From NCBI GenBank assembly GCA_003290165.1, contig QNQO01000504.1, forward strand, positions 310,001-374,000: a stretch of 64,000 nucleotides of DNA, read 5' to 3'. The notes under the pieces are model-generated. The model was not told the DNA's origin and did not search any database. It saw only the letters and a list, made by a program, of their open reading frames with translations. Positions 35,976-47,607 of the stretch are shown piece after piece; the stretch's first letter is position 1; each line of letters starts with the position of its first letter. Both the position numbers and the translations under genes were made by a program. The stretch is from Berberis thunbergii (taxonomy: Eukaryota > Streptophyta > Magnoliopsida > Ranunculales > Berberidaceae).

Positions 35976-38382
35976 TGAATAAAACAATGCAAGATGTTAA
36001 ACTAGATGAAAGGGGATTGGAGTATCTCAGGAGACTTCTAAGTGGGATGTAAAATTTTGAAAAGGGTCACCATGATAGTGTCTTTAGCTAGATTATCAAG
36101 TTGAATGTGATTTATCCTATTGAAGTTTCTTGTTATTGCCTCTATTTTTTGGGGCATCAACTATCAAGTTAGGTTGTTAAATAATGATGCTTTCACCTGA
36201 CCTTTTATGCAAGTTATAGTGACTAAATCTGTTATAGTGCAAATGCTTGCACATATGGCTGGGGACTTATGTGCATTCATGTAACAATTAGCATTTTGTA
36301 CTGGCAACCACAAGTTAAAGGTTTGCACAGTGTTTGCTCGCATGAAGTAATTTTCAAGCTTAGGGTATCATATTCCTCTATTGTTTTAAGTTTCCAACTT
36401 GTTATCTATATGACTATATGTAAGAAGCTTTGGACTGTGATGGAGCCCACCTTTACTAGGGCTTTACATGATTTGATATAACGTATCTCTTTGGGCCTTA
36501 ATGTTCTCTAATAAATATTCTTAAAAATTTCATGTCAACTTTGAGTTTGACATGAATGATCCCAACATTCATGAATATATCACTGATGTGTGCACGGATC
36601 GGTATAGGAATTGGAAGCACGATATTCACCTGTACTTCCAGACTTTTCCAGATGTGGAGAGTGTGAAGGCACGACCCCCAATCGAATTGGAGCATAGGCT
36701 TGATGAGAGGGTGTGGTTGTGCAATCATTTTCGAACTCCCAAATTTATGATAAGCATTAACATTTTTATTTAATTAAAATAGACATTTTTATTTATATAT
36801 ATGTAACAATAGATTTGATGAATATTTTGAATAATTATACAGAGAATATCTGAGGCGAACCGACGTTAAAAAAAAAATTCTACATCACTTTGGTTCATGG
36901 CCCTTCTGTTACGGGGTGGAGGAACAACATCTAGTAAGTGAATTAATATGTTTAAATTTTAGTCAATACATTCAATTAAATGTTTATATTAGTTGGTTTA
37001 CTATTTTCACAATGTTTTCTATGAGGGTTCACAATTCCCAGAAATTGACATGTTCAAGGATGTTTATGCACTACCTGGCAATGAGGTGGCTGTAAAGTTG
37101 AATGTAAGTTTTATTCTTTGCATTTTTTGCATGTTGTCGTTTATGTTGTTTTAAAAGTTATTAATTTTTAATAATTTTTTAATGAAAGAAACGATGGTTG
37201 AGAGGCGGGATGCCTAAATGAAGCGAGTGGCCTCGTAGCATCCTCGAGAAACTCCGTTGGAGCAGCTCACAATCGACGATCCCGACGCAGGATTATATAT
37301 TTTGGCGGAAACTTTGAATTCTCTAGGTTTGAGACCCGGAATGATTGTTCAGGGGATGGGGAATGCTAAAGTTCGTGAGGTCGACACCTCATCTTCACCT
37401 TCGCACTGGTCAGTCATAACCGTTTCATCGTTACAATCGAAAGTGTTGAAATTACAGAATGAATTTAATGTCGCCAAAGTGCATGAGGCAGATTGGGAGG
37501 GTCGAGAAGTAGAGTGGCAGCCTCGAGAGGCAGAGAAGGAGTCATGGGAGGGGGAACGACAGGCCCAGGAGGCAACTAGGTGGAGTATTTTATCAGGGGC
37601 TCTCCAGCAGTCGGGGATTAATTTGTTGAGCCTCCCGTTACCGTCGACGAACCATCAGCCACCCCAACCCTAGAAAATGTACCGATGTGTTTTTTTAATT
37701 TGTAATTGAAGTAGTGCAATTTTAAATTTTGATTTTGTAATGGATACAGTACGGTTTTAAATTATTAATTTGTAAAGTTAATAGTATTTAACTAAATTAA
37801 CAAAACCGCAATACATATCAAACCCTCTGTGCGCGAGATGGTTCAATTAATAAATATTTCAATTTAATTAAAATAAAAAATTTGAATAAATTTTTTTCAA
37901 CATTATTAAACGAATTTTAAGCGACAAAAAAATTCGTCGCACAAGAATAGATTGAGCGTGTTTGGAGTGACGAAACCTGTGTGGCAACATTAGAGCGATG
38001 AATATCGTCGTCATGCAAAGAAAATATTGTGCGATGACAGGGTTCATCACCATTGAGTTAAGCCAACAAAGTTTAACGCGACGAAATATTTAATCACGTA
38101 AGTAACTTTTGCACAACGAACCATTTTGTTTTCTGTGTCGAAACCAGCGTCGTGCAAAACAGTATTACGCGACGAACCCTTTGGCAACGAACATTGTGGT
38201 CGTCGCTCAAAAGGACTCTATAACGACGAAGATTTTTGTTCGTCGTGCAAACGTTTGCGAGACAGAGTTATAGCTACGAACTTTGCGTGACAAATCTTTT
38301 GTCGCCCAATATGTATGGCGACAAAATGTTGTTTATAACGACGATTTTGCCTACATCGCTAAAGGCCTTTTTTTTAGTGTCG

Positions 38383-39184
38383 AGGCACCTGCCTCCACTA
38401 ACTTTTGAATTTTTTTTCTTCTGATTATTTGTAATTTTCACACTCTAGGAGGTCAATGATGCCATCTCGCCCCACCCCTTCATCTCCTTTTCTATTATCT
38501 GCGACGCCAATGACCCCCTTCCCTCTTCTTTCTTCTTTTTTGGTTCCTCCTTGTTTACTGCGAGACCGACAATTGCCTCTCTTCCTCTCCCTTACTCTCT
38601 GCTTGATTTATATCTCTTTCCCACTATCGCCACCAGCAACTCCAACCTCTCTTGTCTGCATTGAGGAAGAATAAGAGTTTTTAAGTATTTTCTCAAGATT
38701 GATTCATATATCTGAGAGGTATCCCATGCCACATGTGTCAAAAAAGTGTATTGATGTCTAGTATTGTATTTTATTCATAGGATTTTTCTGGTGATACATG
38801 AAAATTTTGACCCATTAATTTTTTCTCAAGATACATGCTTGTATCTCGAGGATCATCTGTGAGTTATTGTTAGAAGGACATTTTGGTAATCAACGTGAGC
38901 ATTTTACAGTTGACGCACATTGACTAATAGTTTTAGCGGAGACTGCAATAGTGATTAATGTTGGTAGTAACATCTAATTAGTTATTTTTTATTGGGGACA
39001 AATTGCAAATAACCTAATTTTTTCTGTAAATATATAATTTTTGCCCCTTAACTTTGCATACCAATTTGATTTGTCCCTCATACATTTATCTTTTGTAATA
39101 CTACAAAGTAGCTTGTTGGATCCATTTTCTTCCCCCATAGATAAGATGGAGTTTTATGTTAGTAATTAGTGTTTTGTATAGTTA
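38383..39184. other. Intergenic, no gene recognised
   Basis: Spacer between the CACTA right end and the Helitron array. A C-rich open frame (38456-38674) encodes mostly Pro, Leu and Ser and has no recognisable domain. Confidence 0.45.
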
Positions 39185-40888
39185 CTAGGGTGTTTCCCAT
39201 GCAGTTGGCACGATAAAAGTTAAAAACTTGTCAAAACATGATCACTCTTAAGTTTTCATCCTTCATACTTACATGTCTAATCATCACTATCAACAATTAA
39301 AGAAAAAAAATATCAAAATGTTAACCCAAAGACTCTTATTGGGGATTGATTGAAAGTAAGACATAAAAGGCTAACTTTAAGTCCTAACTATTAGATGAAA
39401 CAAATTTCAACCATTAGATGAAACTTATTTCTTGGTGCATTAAGTTTTATGTGATCTGTTAGATTTATATATTTGGGTAAATCTCAGCCGTCTTTTATCT
39501 CTAACCTCAAACACCCTTCTGATTTGTAGTGTAGACTAGGGTATTCCCTATATCGTTGGCACAATAAAAGTTTAAAACTTGTCAAAACATGATTACTTTT
39601 AAGTATTCATCCTTCATACTTACATGTCTAATCACCACTATTAACAATTGAAGAAAAATAAATGAATATCAAAATGTTGAGTATGAAAATTGAACTCATG
39701 CACTCTTATTGGGGATTGATTGAAGGTAAGACATAAATGCTAACTTTAAGTCCCAACCATTAGATTAAACTTATCTCTTTGTGCTTTAAGTTCTATGTGA
39801 TCTATTAGATTATTATATTTGGGTAAATCTCAGTCGTCTTTTAGCTCCAACATCAAACACCATTCTGATTTGTAATATAGACTAGGGTATTTTCCGTGTT
39901 GTTAACACTCCACCAACAAATGTTTTTTCCAAAATATGGAGTTCAAGGCCTTTGTTTGAATGCACATTTAGACGATCGTCTCATATTTTGATTAATATTG
40001 AAAAATACAATGTGAAATGCATGAAATGTTAAATGCATATTTTGAAAACTTAAGTTTTTGTATTGATAAATGATTTCATTGGAAAGATCATCAAAAATGC
40101 ATTCCAACAATATCAAGTTTTTTAAGATTCGACAATTAAGTAAATAGTTGTGACAATTTTAATTCTGAGAAAAAAAAATTATATCTCCTTCATATGTACA
40201 TTCCATCAACTTTTTATACAATTTTTTCATTTTATTTTCCCTTCTACATATTTTATAATTTCAACACATGTCGTTATAAAGAACAAATCTCAGCCCTCAA
40301 GATCTTCCCAACTTTCAATCTTAGCCATCCTTTATCTTATGAATAGTAAAACATCATTCTGATTTGTAATATAGACTACGGTATTTCCCGTGCATTTGGC
40401 ACTCAAATTGTTTGATAGGGTTGAGAAATTTCAATTATGAACATGAGTATTTCACAATATAAAATGTACAAATTTGAAATTGCACACGATGGCAAATACT
40501 TAAAAAAAACAACTGTAAGTGAGGGTTAAGAGAAATTGAAAGAGTGAAAGAGATATTGAAATATGAGAAATTATATAGGGCCATTAGGTCTTTATGTTGG
40601 GTAAATCTTAGCCGTCTTTTATCTCCAACCTCAAACACCATCCTGATTTGTAATATAGACTAGAGTATTTTTCGTGTCGTTGACACGATAAAAATTTACC
40701 ATGATAAATAAAGTTTAGTCTACTTTAAATATCAAAATAAATAAATATCAAAACGTTGGGTATGAAAATCGAACCTATGCACTCTTGGTGCTTTAAGTTC
40801 AATGTGATCTGTTAGATTCTTATATTTGAATGAATCTTAGCCGTCTTTTATCTTCAACCTCAAACACCATCCTGATTTGTAATATAGA
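39185..40888 (-). mobile_element. Head-to-tail array of five Helitron-like units
   Basis: On the minus strand each unit starts TCTATATTACAAATCAG (matching the plant Helitron start TCTMTAYTA) or a one- or two-base variant. Each ends with a short hairpin, about ten bases, then CTAG. Units in plus coordinates: 39185-39535, 39536-39881, 39882-40375, 40376-40659, 40660-40888. Hairpins are clear in the last three (GTGTT-AAC-AACAC; GTGC-CAAAT-GCAC; CGTGTC-AAC-GACACG) and decayed in the first two. At internal junctions CTAG of one unit abuts TC of the next; one junction has GTAG. The outer ends are flanked by A and T, the Helitron target. There is no Rep/helicase, so all units are non-autonomous. Confidence 0.75.
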
Positions 40889-40959
40889 TATAGAAGATTA
40901 TGTATTGTTCAAAACAAAAATATTTATTAAAGTAAATTTGTTATATATTATCATCAATT

Positions 40960-41080
40960 TATTTTTTATTATTTTTTATCTCTTAACCTTTCCCACCCCG
41001 ATGCCACCAGTTGGGTTCGACCCAGTGACCTAGTGATATCATCCCTCACTGCCCAACCACTGAGTCATCACAACATTGGC
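40960..41080 (-). mobile_element. tRNA-derived SINE, short family, copy 1
   Basis: The minus strand reads ATGACTCAGTGGTTGGGC (A box) and GGGTCGAACCCAAC (B box), then GGCATCGGGGTGGGAAAGGT and an A/T-rich tail. TCATCAATT (40951-40959) and TCATTAATT (41081-41089) look like target duplications with one mismatch. The 3' body matches the copy at 42696-42801. Confidence 0.68.
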
Positions 41081-41467
41081 TCATTAATTAATTATGATTC
41101 ATCACTGCACCCCTTCAACAAAAATCTTGGCTTTGTCAATGAAGCCCAACCCATTGTTAAACTGTGAAGAGCACTAGAAATAGGTCTAAATGGGTCGTTT
41201 TTTAGTGAGGCCATAAAATCAAAATTAAATTGAACTAGAAAAAGATAAAAGGAAACTCCAAGTTATGTGTATATGCGCTTGTGTTATGCTATGTATAATA
41301 TGTGCTTATCTACTTACTATGTATATATATAACTAACGATTGCAGACTTGGATGAACAGTGAGAATTTCTTCAACCTGATTTTCAGGTTTTGAAAATGGC
41401 ATTTCCATTTTGTTAATATTTACAAACAAAATAAATAGGTAAGTGAACAATAACAAGAGCAGTTGTA

Positions 41468-41766
41468 GTCCACCAATTGTAGCTCAGTTGGTCAGACATC
41501 CATTCTCCTTGTGAGAGGTCGCGGGGGTTCGAAACTCACTAGTTAGGATTTTGTGAGTTTTTGCCCGATTATTAGGAGCAAATTTGCTCCGCCGTTGAGA
41601 AGCCTTCGGGTATTGAATGTAGCTGCTTAGATGGATTAGACCGGAGCAAAGCGAAAATGAGTCTTCATCGAGTCAGGTTTGGTTAACCCTATAGGGTCAG
41701 TCATGTAGCCTTCGGGCATGGATTAATAAATAAATAAAAAGGGTCAATGACCCATTGAAAAAAAAA
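41468..41766 (+). mobile_element. tRNA-derived SINE, about 300 bp, with perfect target duplication
   Basis: The head contains a near-canonical A box (TTGTAGCTCAGTTGGTCAGA) and B box (GGGTTCGAAACTC), 35-45 bp apart. A unique body with two AGCCTTCGGG phrases follows, then a tail of AATAAATAAATAAAAAG and an A-run ending at 41766. CAGTTGTA occurs at 41460-41467 and again at 41767-41774. The element would be transcribed by RNA polymerase III and mobilised by a LINE. Confidence 0.87.
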
Positions 41767-41774
41767 CAGTTGTA

Positions 41775-42139
41775 TATTTAAATGAAAAACATTATTACAC
41801 ATTTTTATCATTACACCATCCAAAACCCAGATTATTTACAATCAAAACCAACCCCTCTAAACATTTATTAATTATACAACTCACTAACACAATTTATATG
41901 AAGCCCCACAATTATCCATAAATTATAAATATGTCCTTACATCTAACTTTTGGATTTTTCGTATTGCCCTTCACATTTAATACTTTTTACAATCAAAACG
42001 AGTCCCTCTCAAACATTGATTAATTATGCCTAAACCTCTAATGTAAATTATATATAGACCCTTACAATAATGAGAGTGTAGTATTCGATTACAATATTTT
42101 ACTCATAAAAATTTAATACTTACTTATTATTGAATTTTT
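41775..42139. other. AT-rich spacer with an internal duplication
   Basis: The phrase TTTACAATCAAAACCAACCC (41837 on) recurs as TTTACAATCAAAACGAGTCC (41988 on) with similar following DNA. It probably belongs to the Helitron whose 3' end is at 42196. Confidence 0.4.
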
Positions 42140-42196
42140 ACAATAAATTAAAAAAATATTGAATATACATGCACGTAGTGTGTGTCCACTCCCTAG
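42140..42196 (+). mobile_element. Candidate Helitron 3' terminus
   Basis: GCACGTAGTGTGTGTCCACT then CCCTAG, followed by T: a small imperfect hairpin ahead of CTAG|T, the form of plant Helitron 3' ends. The 5' TC end was not located. Confidence 0.38.
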
Positions 42197-42695
42197 TATA
42201 ATATATATGTTTTAAAAATCGACCTAGGTGGGCTGAGCTGGTTAATAAAAAACCTATTTTTAATACATTTTGCATATTTATCTTAGAATTGAATTGAAAG
42301 TAATTTATATGCTATTATGCTTAATTTTTATAAATTATAAAACAATAAAAATTATCTAGGCTTCTGAGTTCTAATCCCCTACCGCCCACCTACGACCTAA
42401 CAATTTTTAGAACCTTGTATAATATAAATTCCGAATCATTTTATATGCATGGGGGAACATGAGGCGCTGTCAAACAAACACAATACTCCCGAGCAGGGCA
42501 TATTATTAAACATCTAGTGGACAAATGCTCTTTTTAATTTCTCCATGTTCAGTATAAACGTATACGATCTCATTTAATGTTCATGATGTCACAACTGACC
42601 ATACTCCTAACTCTTATCATCAAAATATAAATTGTTCAATAGATATTGGTCTAAAAGGACCCAATATCCAAGCCCATGGGCCCTTTAATAGACAA

Positions 42696-42801
42696 ATTAT
42701 TATTTATTAACCCTCTCCACCCATGCCGCTGGTCAGGTTCGAACCATGACATGTGATTCTATCCGTCACACCTCTACCAACTCAACTGATACACCTTTTG
42801 C
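42696..42801 (-). mobile_element. tRNA-derived SINE, short family, copy 2
   Basis: The minus strand reads TATCAGTTGAGTTGGTAGAG (A box) and TGGTTCGAACCTG (B box), then GCGGCATGGGTGGAGAGGGT and a TTAATAAATAATAAT tail. AATAGACAA flanks it on both sides (42687-42695 and 42802-42810), a perfect 9-bp target duplication. Confidence 0.8.
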
Positions 42802-42810
42802 AATAGACAA

Positions 42811-43411
42811 TGTTTTATTCAGTAAAATAATGCAAAGGAGCTCAAGCAAGCAGAAGGCACTAAAACTAAGCCCATGGGCTTCTTTCATATCATAGGGAAG
42901 GCCTTCCTTGAAACCCAATAACAATATTGATGACCCAATTCAAGTGCTATTAATTGGTGTGGTACGTTTCAAATTAAAGTTGGGCTATAACTGGGTGGAC
43001 CTTATGACCCCATATCTGATCCCCTGTGAATCAACAAAAGGGGTTTTGAGAATCTCGGTTCAAAACCAGTTTCCTTCAATTTAGATTGGGACATTTTTTG
43101 AGTTACTCCAATTGTTAATCCTAAACTCAAAGTAAGTTTTTATATATATAAAAAAAAAAAAAGTAAGTTAAGTCATGTCATGTCATCTTGACCTCTAAAG
43201 TAATGGGGGCATGTGCATGGTACATGAGTGACCAAACAAATCATAATGTTTGAACTCACCTTGGCATGATCTGAGCCGTTAGATTTTGATCCAACGGTTG
43301 GGAGGCCTGCGCAGGAGCTGCTCCTGCCCACTGTGCGCAGGAGCCCCCCTCAATCCCCTTGGCATGAGCCTAGCATGTGGTATGTTCGAAAGGGAAAATT
43401 CTAGGGGTCGA
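42811..43411. other. Intergenic with short GC-rich hairpin
   Basis: No supported gene. Around 43300-43350 the phrase GCGCAGGAGC occurs twice, and CAGGAGCTGCTCCTG is a near-perfect palindrome. The preceding GCCGTTAGATTTTGATCCAA followed by CGGTT is a phrase common inside plant transposable elements. Confidence 0.4.
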
Positions 43412-43566
43412 GGGAGGGAACGAGGGAGGGAGGGAGGGAGCGAGGGTAACCACCCATTCGCCTCGAGATAAGTGACATCTCATATTTCGAATTTGATGCG
43501 CTTATCTCGAGGCGGATGGGTGGTTACCACCCATCCCTCGCCCCCTTTCCCTCGCTCCCTCCCTCG
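43412..43566. repeat. Inverted repeat with G-rich arm
   Basis: The left arm carries CGAGGGAGGGAACGAGGGAG and further GGGAG units, GGTAACCACCCATTCGCCTC and GAGATAAG. The right arm, complemented, carries CGAGGGAGGGAGCGAGGG, GGTAACCACCCATCCGCCTC and GAGATAAG. The loop is about 30 bp. The four consecutive GGGA units fit the pattern of a G-quadruplex, and the complement sits on the other arm. Confidence 0.8.
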
Positions 43567-44462
43567 ATCTGTAGCAAAGCTCGTTCGAAAGACATCCAAT
43601 CAAATTCCCGCCAATTTTGTTTGGTATTCCTTGTCTGAAGCACAGAAGAGTGAGAGAGTGAACCAGAGAAAGATAAGGAGAAGAATTCAGAAGAAGAAAA
43701 CATGATTGGCGAATGTGGATCGAAGAGAAAGTTTGTTATCTTCATCTTCTTTGTTTTATTTCTTATTTATAGTGTTTAAAATCTTCTTGAGTGATATATT
43801 GATTTTGTTGTAGTGCTTTGAGTTGTAGATTTGTTGAAATAGTTGTTAAAAATTCGTTACAGATGGAGGTTGTAGTTCTTATTGTATACTGATGTTTATT
43901 TCCATATTTTGTTGCGTAAGGACCATTATCATAGTTTTCATTCTTCTATAAATCAAGTTATTACTCATTATTTGCCTGATTAGAGTTCCATTCTGTTGTA
44001 ATATTCTGGAAAATTTTGATTAGTGTGAATCTTGGTGTGTAATAAGTTTTCTTGGTGATCCAACATGGACATTTGATGCATGTATCAGCTTATTAATTGT
44101 TATGAGGTAGAATTTTGAAGAAAAAAAATGCAACTGGCTTTATGCTTTTATAGTTAGTAGGTATGCATAAACTATGTGGAGTGGCTTTGTGGTAGCTATA
44201 TGTTTATGTTTATAGTTAGTAGGTTTATATGCATGAACATGGTAGGGTGTTTTTTTGGTAGAAACATATGCAACAATATAAAATTAATATTGAAAACATA
44301 ATTGTTGTACTGTAGTTGAAGCCAAAACATATGCTTCACGATTTAGTTCTCGAGGGAATATTTACAAATCCAATTTGGCAAATTTGAAAGAGCCTGAACA
44401 CTACATATTATTGGTCGCCACATCTACCGTACGTCTGTCTGCTAATCTTCCAAATTGTCATG
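43567..44462. other. Spacer, start of a degenerate repeat block
   Basis: No supported gene. Phrases such as TTATAGTTAGTAGGT and ATGCATGAACATGGTAGGG (44150-44245) recur near 49220 and 54630, showing that this DNA belongs to the repeat block later split by the LINE and two CACTA elements. Confidence 0.4.
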
Positions 44463-46560
44463 CTAAATAGAAAGTAAAGCATCGGAGTCCCCTAAGATCA
44501 TCCTTGTTGCCCACTGCTTTGCTTGGACAAGTAAAAGAACGGCTTCCGTTGCAAAACATCCAGCCATAGTACTATCCGTTACTCTGCCCGAAATCATGTC
44601 CATCAAGGTTGCACACACCATACCAAAAGCATCCACCGTCATGACTCCAAAAGCTCCCTGTTGGGAAGAGGCAAAAAAAAAACATGCATCGTAAGTAACC
44701 ACAATCATATCAGAGGAAAGAGAGGTAGGGGATGGTATGGGGTCCCTAGCTAAAGAGTTAATTTTGTGTGAACTAGCTGCTAGGATTTGTTGATGGATAG
44801 TATGGATCTGGAGCGCTGAGGTTCGGATTGTGGAATTAAAGGCAGAACTGACTCTGAAGATGATGCGTTATTATGTTGCAGGCAGGGAAGTGTTGGCTTA
44901 GTCGTGATGGCATTTTCCAGAACTTGATGGAGGGATGTGGTGGCCCCTTTGTCTATATTGGGTCAAGGAGAGTGAAACTATTGTTTACTCCATGTTGACC
45001 AAGTGTGATTGGTAGAAACGATGAATCAGATAGAGAACTACCCTTTTTGGAATATACAATTGTTGCGAGCCTGCCAAATGTGTTGGATGACCACAGTAAA
45101 TTGGAAAAGTCTCTATTCTCGTAATTGAGTCATGGCAGCTACAAAGTCCAAGAGAAACTTTAAAAAAAAACTTGAGTGGTTTGAGTGAAGATGTTAGCCA
45201 AGCTCTAATTAATAGGCAGATGGGAGAGTAGCAAGAGTCTATGAACCACAGGGCAGAGAAAGAAGAAGTGTACTACATCCGCCTGATGATTATGGCAGAA
45301 GACACAACGGTCTTCAATAGGCAATGAACTCAATTCAAGTTAAACATTGTTGGTAAGATGTTCTAAGTGACTTTCCACGGCAAGAGAATGGCAGTTGTTA
45401 GGGCCTTGATGCGCCATATTTCTCTTGCTATTTTGGGGTTGGTTATCAAGGTTGGAGGTGGTTGGTTTCAGTGTTGTGAGGACAAAGACTTTGGTAGCAC
45501 TCTTGACCGAGAACACTCATCTTTTCTTAAAATTTCATATCAAAGTATTAGGAGAGGTAGACGGACGAATGGCAATATTGAGTATATCCCTTATCCCTTG
45601 CCACCGGGGGTGGAAAGAGAAAGAAGATTAGTTCAGAGTTCCAACTTGGGGTGGGGCTATCGTGAGTCCAAGGGTCTCGAACTTTGCAAAGTGGGGGCGG
45701 AAAGTGTTGTAAGAGGGTTGCAATCTGTTAGCAAAACTCCCGATTTTACCCATCAATCTTGTCATAGATTTATTTCATTACCTGATATGATCTGCCACAT
45801 AAGGTGATTTCTCATTTTTGTTGAAGGCAGACAGGTTGCCTCTTCAGGCAAAGGATGACGAGGAAGGAGACTTGGATAACTGAAAGATATTTTTTTTTTC
45901 TGAAAGTATATAGCTTTTAGTTTTGCATTGCAAGGGGTTTGAGGATTTGCAATCGCATGCCAAATGGATTTGGCTTTATGGGTCAGATTTTTCTGTTTAG
46001 CATATGGGATATTAATCCGCCATGGTGACATAGAATGGTAATTTTATCCCGAATACAAAGGTGTTTCGACTTCCCTTCTTCTGTATCATTCCACTAGAAA
46101 TTTATAAGCTAGATTATCAATTTGGGTAGTAATTGAGCATGGAAGAAGGAATGATTGCATGGTATAGATTGGGATAGAGTGAATGACTACTTTAATCATC
46201 ACTGTTTTGCCTACCTGAGATAAAACTTTGGTTTTCCATGAAGAAAATTTTGTATTAATTTTATCCACAAGGAACTAAAAGTCAAAGGCTTTTTTCCTAG
46301 AAAGCAACAAAGAGGACCCAAGGTATTTGTCCTTAGGATTATACAGCTTCGAACCCAAAATTCTATTGATTATTTTTGTGTGTTTGGGGTGCACATTAGA
46401 GCTATAGTAAATCGAAGTTTTATCATAATTTACTGCTTGTCTCGAAGCCTCGCAATAAGTTGCTATGAATCTTTGATTGTGTGTGCCTCTCCGAGCATAG
46501 CTCGACAGAATAGCATAAGGTCATCAACATATAGGAGATATGTTTTGAAGTTGAAGATGT
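44463..46560 (-). mobile_element. 5'-truncated L1-type LINE remnant
   Basis: Reading the minus strand: a reverse transcriptase fragment with the catalytic YVDD motif (LLYVDDLMLFCRA, near 46530), the downstream KINTKFSSWKTKVLSQVGKT and IKVVIHSIPIYTMQSFLLP segments (46268-46086), a zinc-finger segment CVFCHNHQADVVHFFFLC (near 45290), and an RNase H-like domain at the 3' end (FGVMTVDAFGMVCATL ... MILGDSDALL, 44700-44463). Frames are broken by stops and shifts. It lacks ORF1, the endonuclease and most of the reverse transcriptase. Confidence 0.75.
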
Positions 46561-47607
46561 TAATATTTATATGTTTTTAAGTTCACAATGTTTCTCAAGA
46601 TTGTTTTTAAGTTCAATATGGTATTATTTAATTGCACTACAAGAAATAAGTCATTTACCAACAAAAATTTATCGACGAATTTTGATTTCCTGTTTAATAT
46701 GGTATTATTTTCTACGAAAATGAACTTTCATGAAAAAACCCTAAGTTGTTATCTTTTGTGACAAAACATATTTTGTTGGGAAGCTTTCTTTACTAAAACT
46801 GTGGCACGAAACATTCTCTTCAAAACCATTCCCACCAATATGGTTTAATAACAAAATAATTTGTATAGCTATGAAATATTTGTTTGGTTGTAATTGTGAT
46901 ATCATTGGCAACGATTTGTTTCATTGCTAATAGGGCTAATAATAATGACATATTTTTCCATGTTAAAGACATAGTAACACTTGTTCATTTCTTTTCAAGC
47001 AATGAAACTAAGTTTTCTAGGTAATTATCACACTCATGTTAACGAAATGTTTCATTGTTAGATTTGGAAATTGTTTTCAAGGAAAGTGGTTTCTAGTTAA
47101 ATGTCTTTGACTTCTTTACAACAACGAAATATCATTTTATTGAAAATTGCTATACTATCAACAATGATATTTATATTTTTAAAATATAATAAGTTTTAAT
47201 GATATTTATTTAACCATGAAATAATTTAGTAACTAAATTTTATTTGAAAGATTAGAAAGAGTATTAGAAAAACAGTCCCTTAGACTACCAGTTTTTGTTG
47301 GTCAATTAAGTCAATACGTTAGATTTTTCAAATGTCCAAAATGCCTTCTATAGAGATGTAATGTAAGTCGCGCTAATATGAAAGGACTTATCTTCCTCGA
47401 AACCCAATATACCAATCTGTAGAAAAATTCGAGGGCAAAAATAATATTTAAAAAATATAGCAATTTTTTTCATTTCTCGAGTAATTAAAATATTAATTAT
47501 TTATAATTACAAAAATACATGTCTTATTAATCATTATTGTATTTTTAATAATGACTTTCGTTGTAAAAGAAGATTAATTTGATATAATAATTTATACTTT
47601 TCACTTA

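Larger units (their letters stand above)
34639..37673 (+). pseudogene. CACTA second gene, Transposase_24/TNPA-like remnant
   Basis: The first exon starts ATG 34639 after TTTGGTTTAG and encodes MASLISRKHKPVIVV, then a Pro/Ser/Ala-rich stretch. A stop at 34837-34839 is followed in the same frame by IRRSARRTNCQLAAPEI. After long introns come the conserved segments DRYRNWKHDIHLYFQTF and RVWLCNHFRTPKFM (36552-36750), LRRTDVKKKILHHFGSWPF (near 36845), EIDMFKDVYALPGNEVAVKL (37038-37105), and from 37257 ETLNSLGLRPGMIVQGMGNA with a coiled C-terminus rich in Glu, Trp and Arg. This is the order seen in the second protein of plant CACTA elements, which binds subterminal repeats. The internal stop and a SINE in an intron indicate decay. 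Confidence 0.68.
24013..38379 (+). mobile_element. 14.4-kb CACTA (En/Spm) transposon with nested insertions
   Basis: The left end is CACTACTAAAAAAAATTCCC then TTTAGC; the complement of the right end is CACTAAAAAAAAGGCCTTTA then GCGA. The element is flanked by the 3-bp duplication TCG (24010-24012 and 38380-38382), as expected for CACTA. Both ends carry many short GCGACGAA/TTCGTCG words in both orientations (24055-24180 and 37915-38360), the usual subterminal transposase-binding repeats. It contains broken TNP2-like (31170-32709) and Transposase_24-like (34639-37673) genes. A gypsy-type remnant, a tandem repeat, a solo LTR and a SINE are inside it. With both genes broken and the main transposase domain missing it is not autonomous. 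Confidence 0.88.

Noticed and set aside
41468..41560. tRNA gene
   Set aside because: A and B boxes are good, but no acceptor-stem pairing or anticodon arm can be drawn, and the unit has a SINE body, tail and target duplication.
43702..43779. Short ORF with a hydrophobic end just after the G-rich inverted repeat
   Set aside because: Only 25 codons, with no homology or supporting downstream exon; mentioned in a finding but not annotated as a gene.
45367..45807. 146-codon plus-strand frame
   Set aside because: It is antisense to the zinc-finger and linker part of the minus-strand LINE and has no domain of its own.
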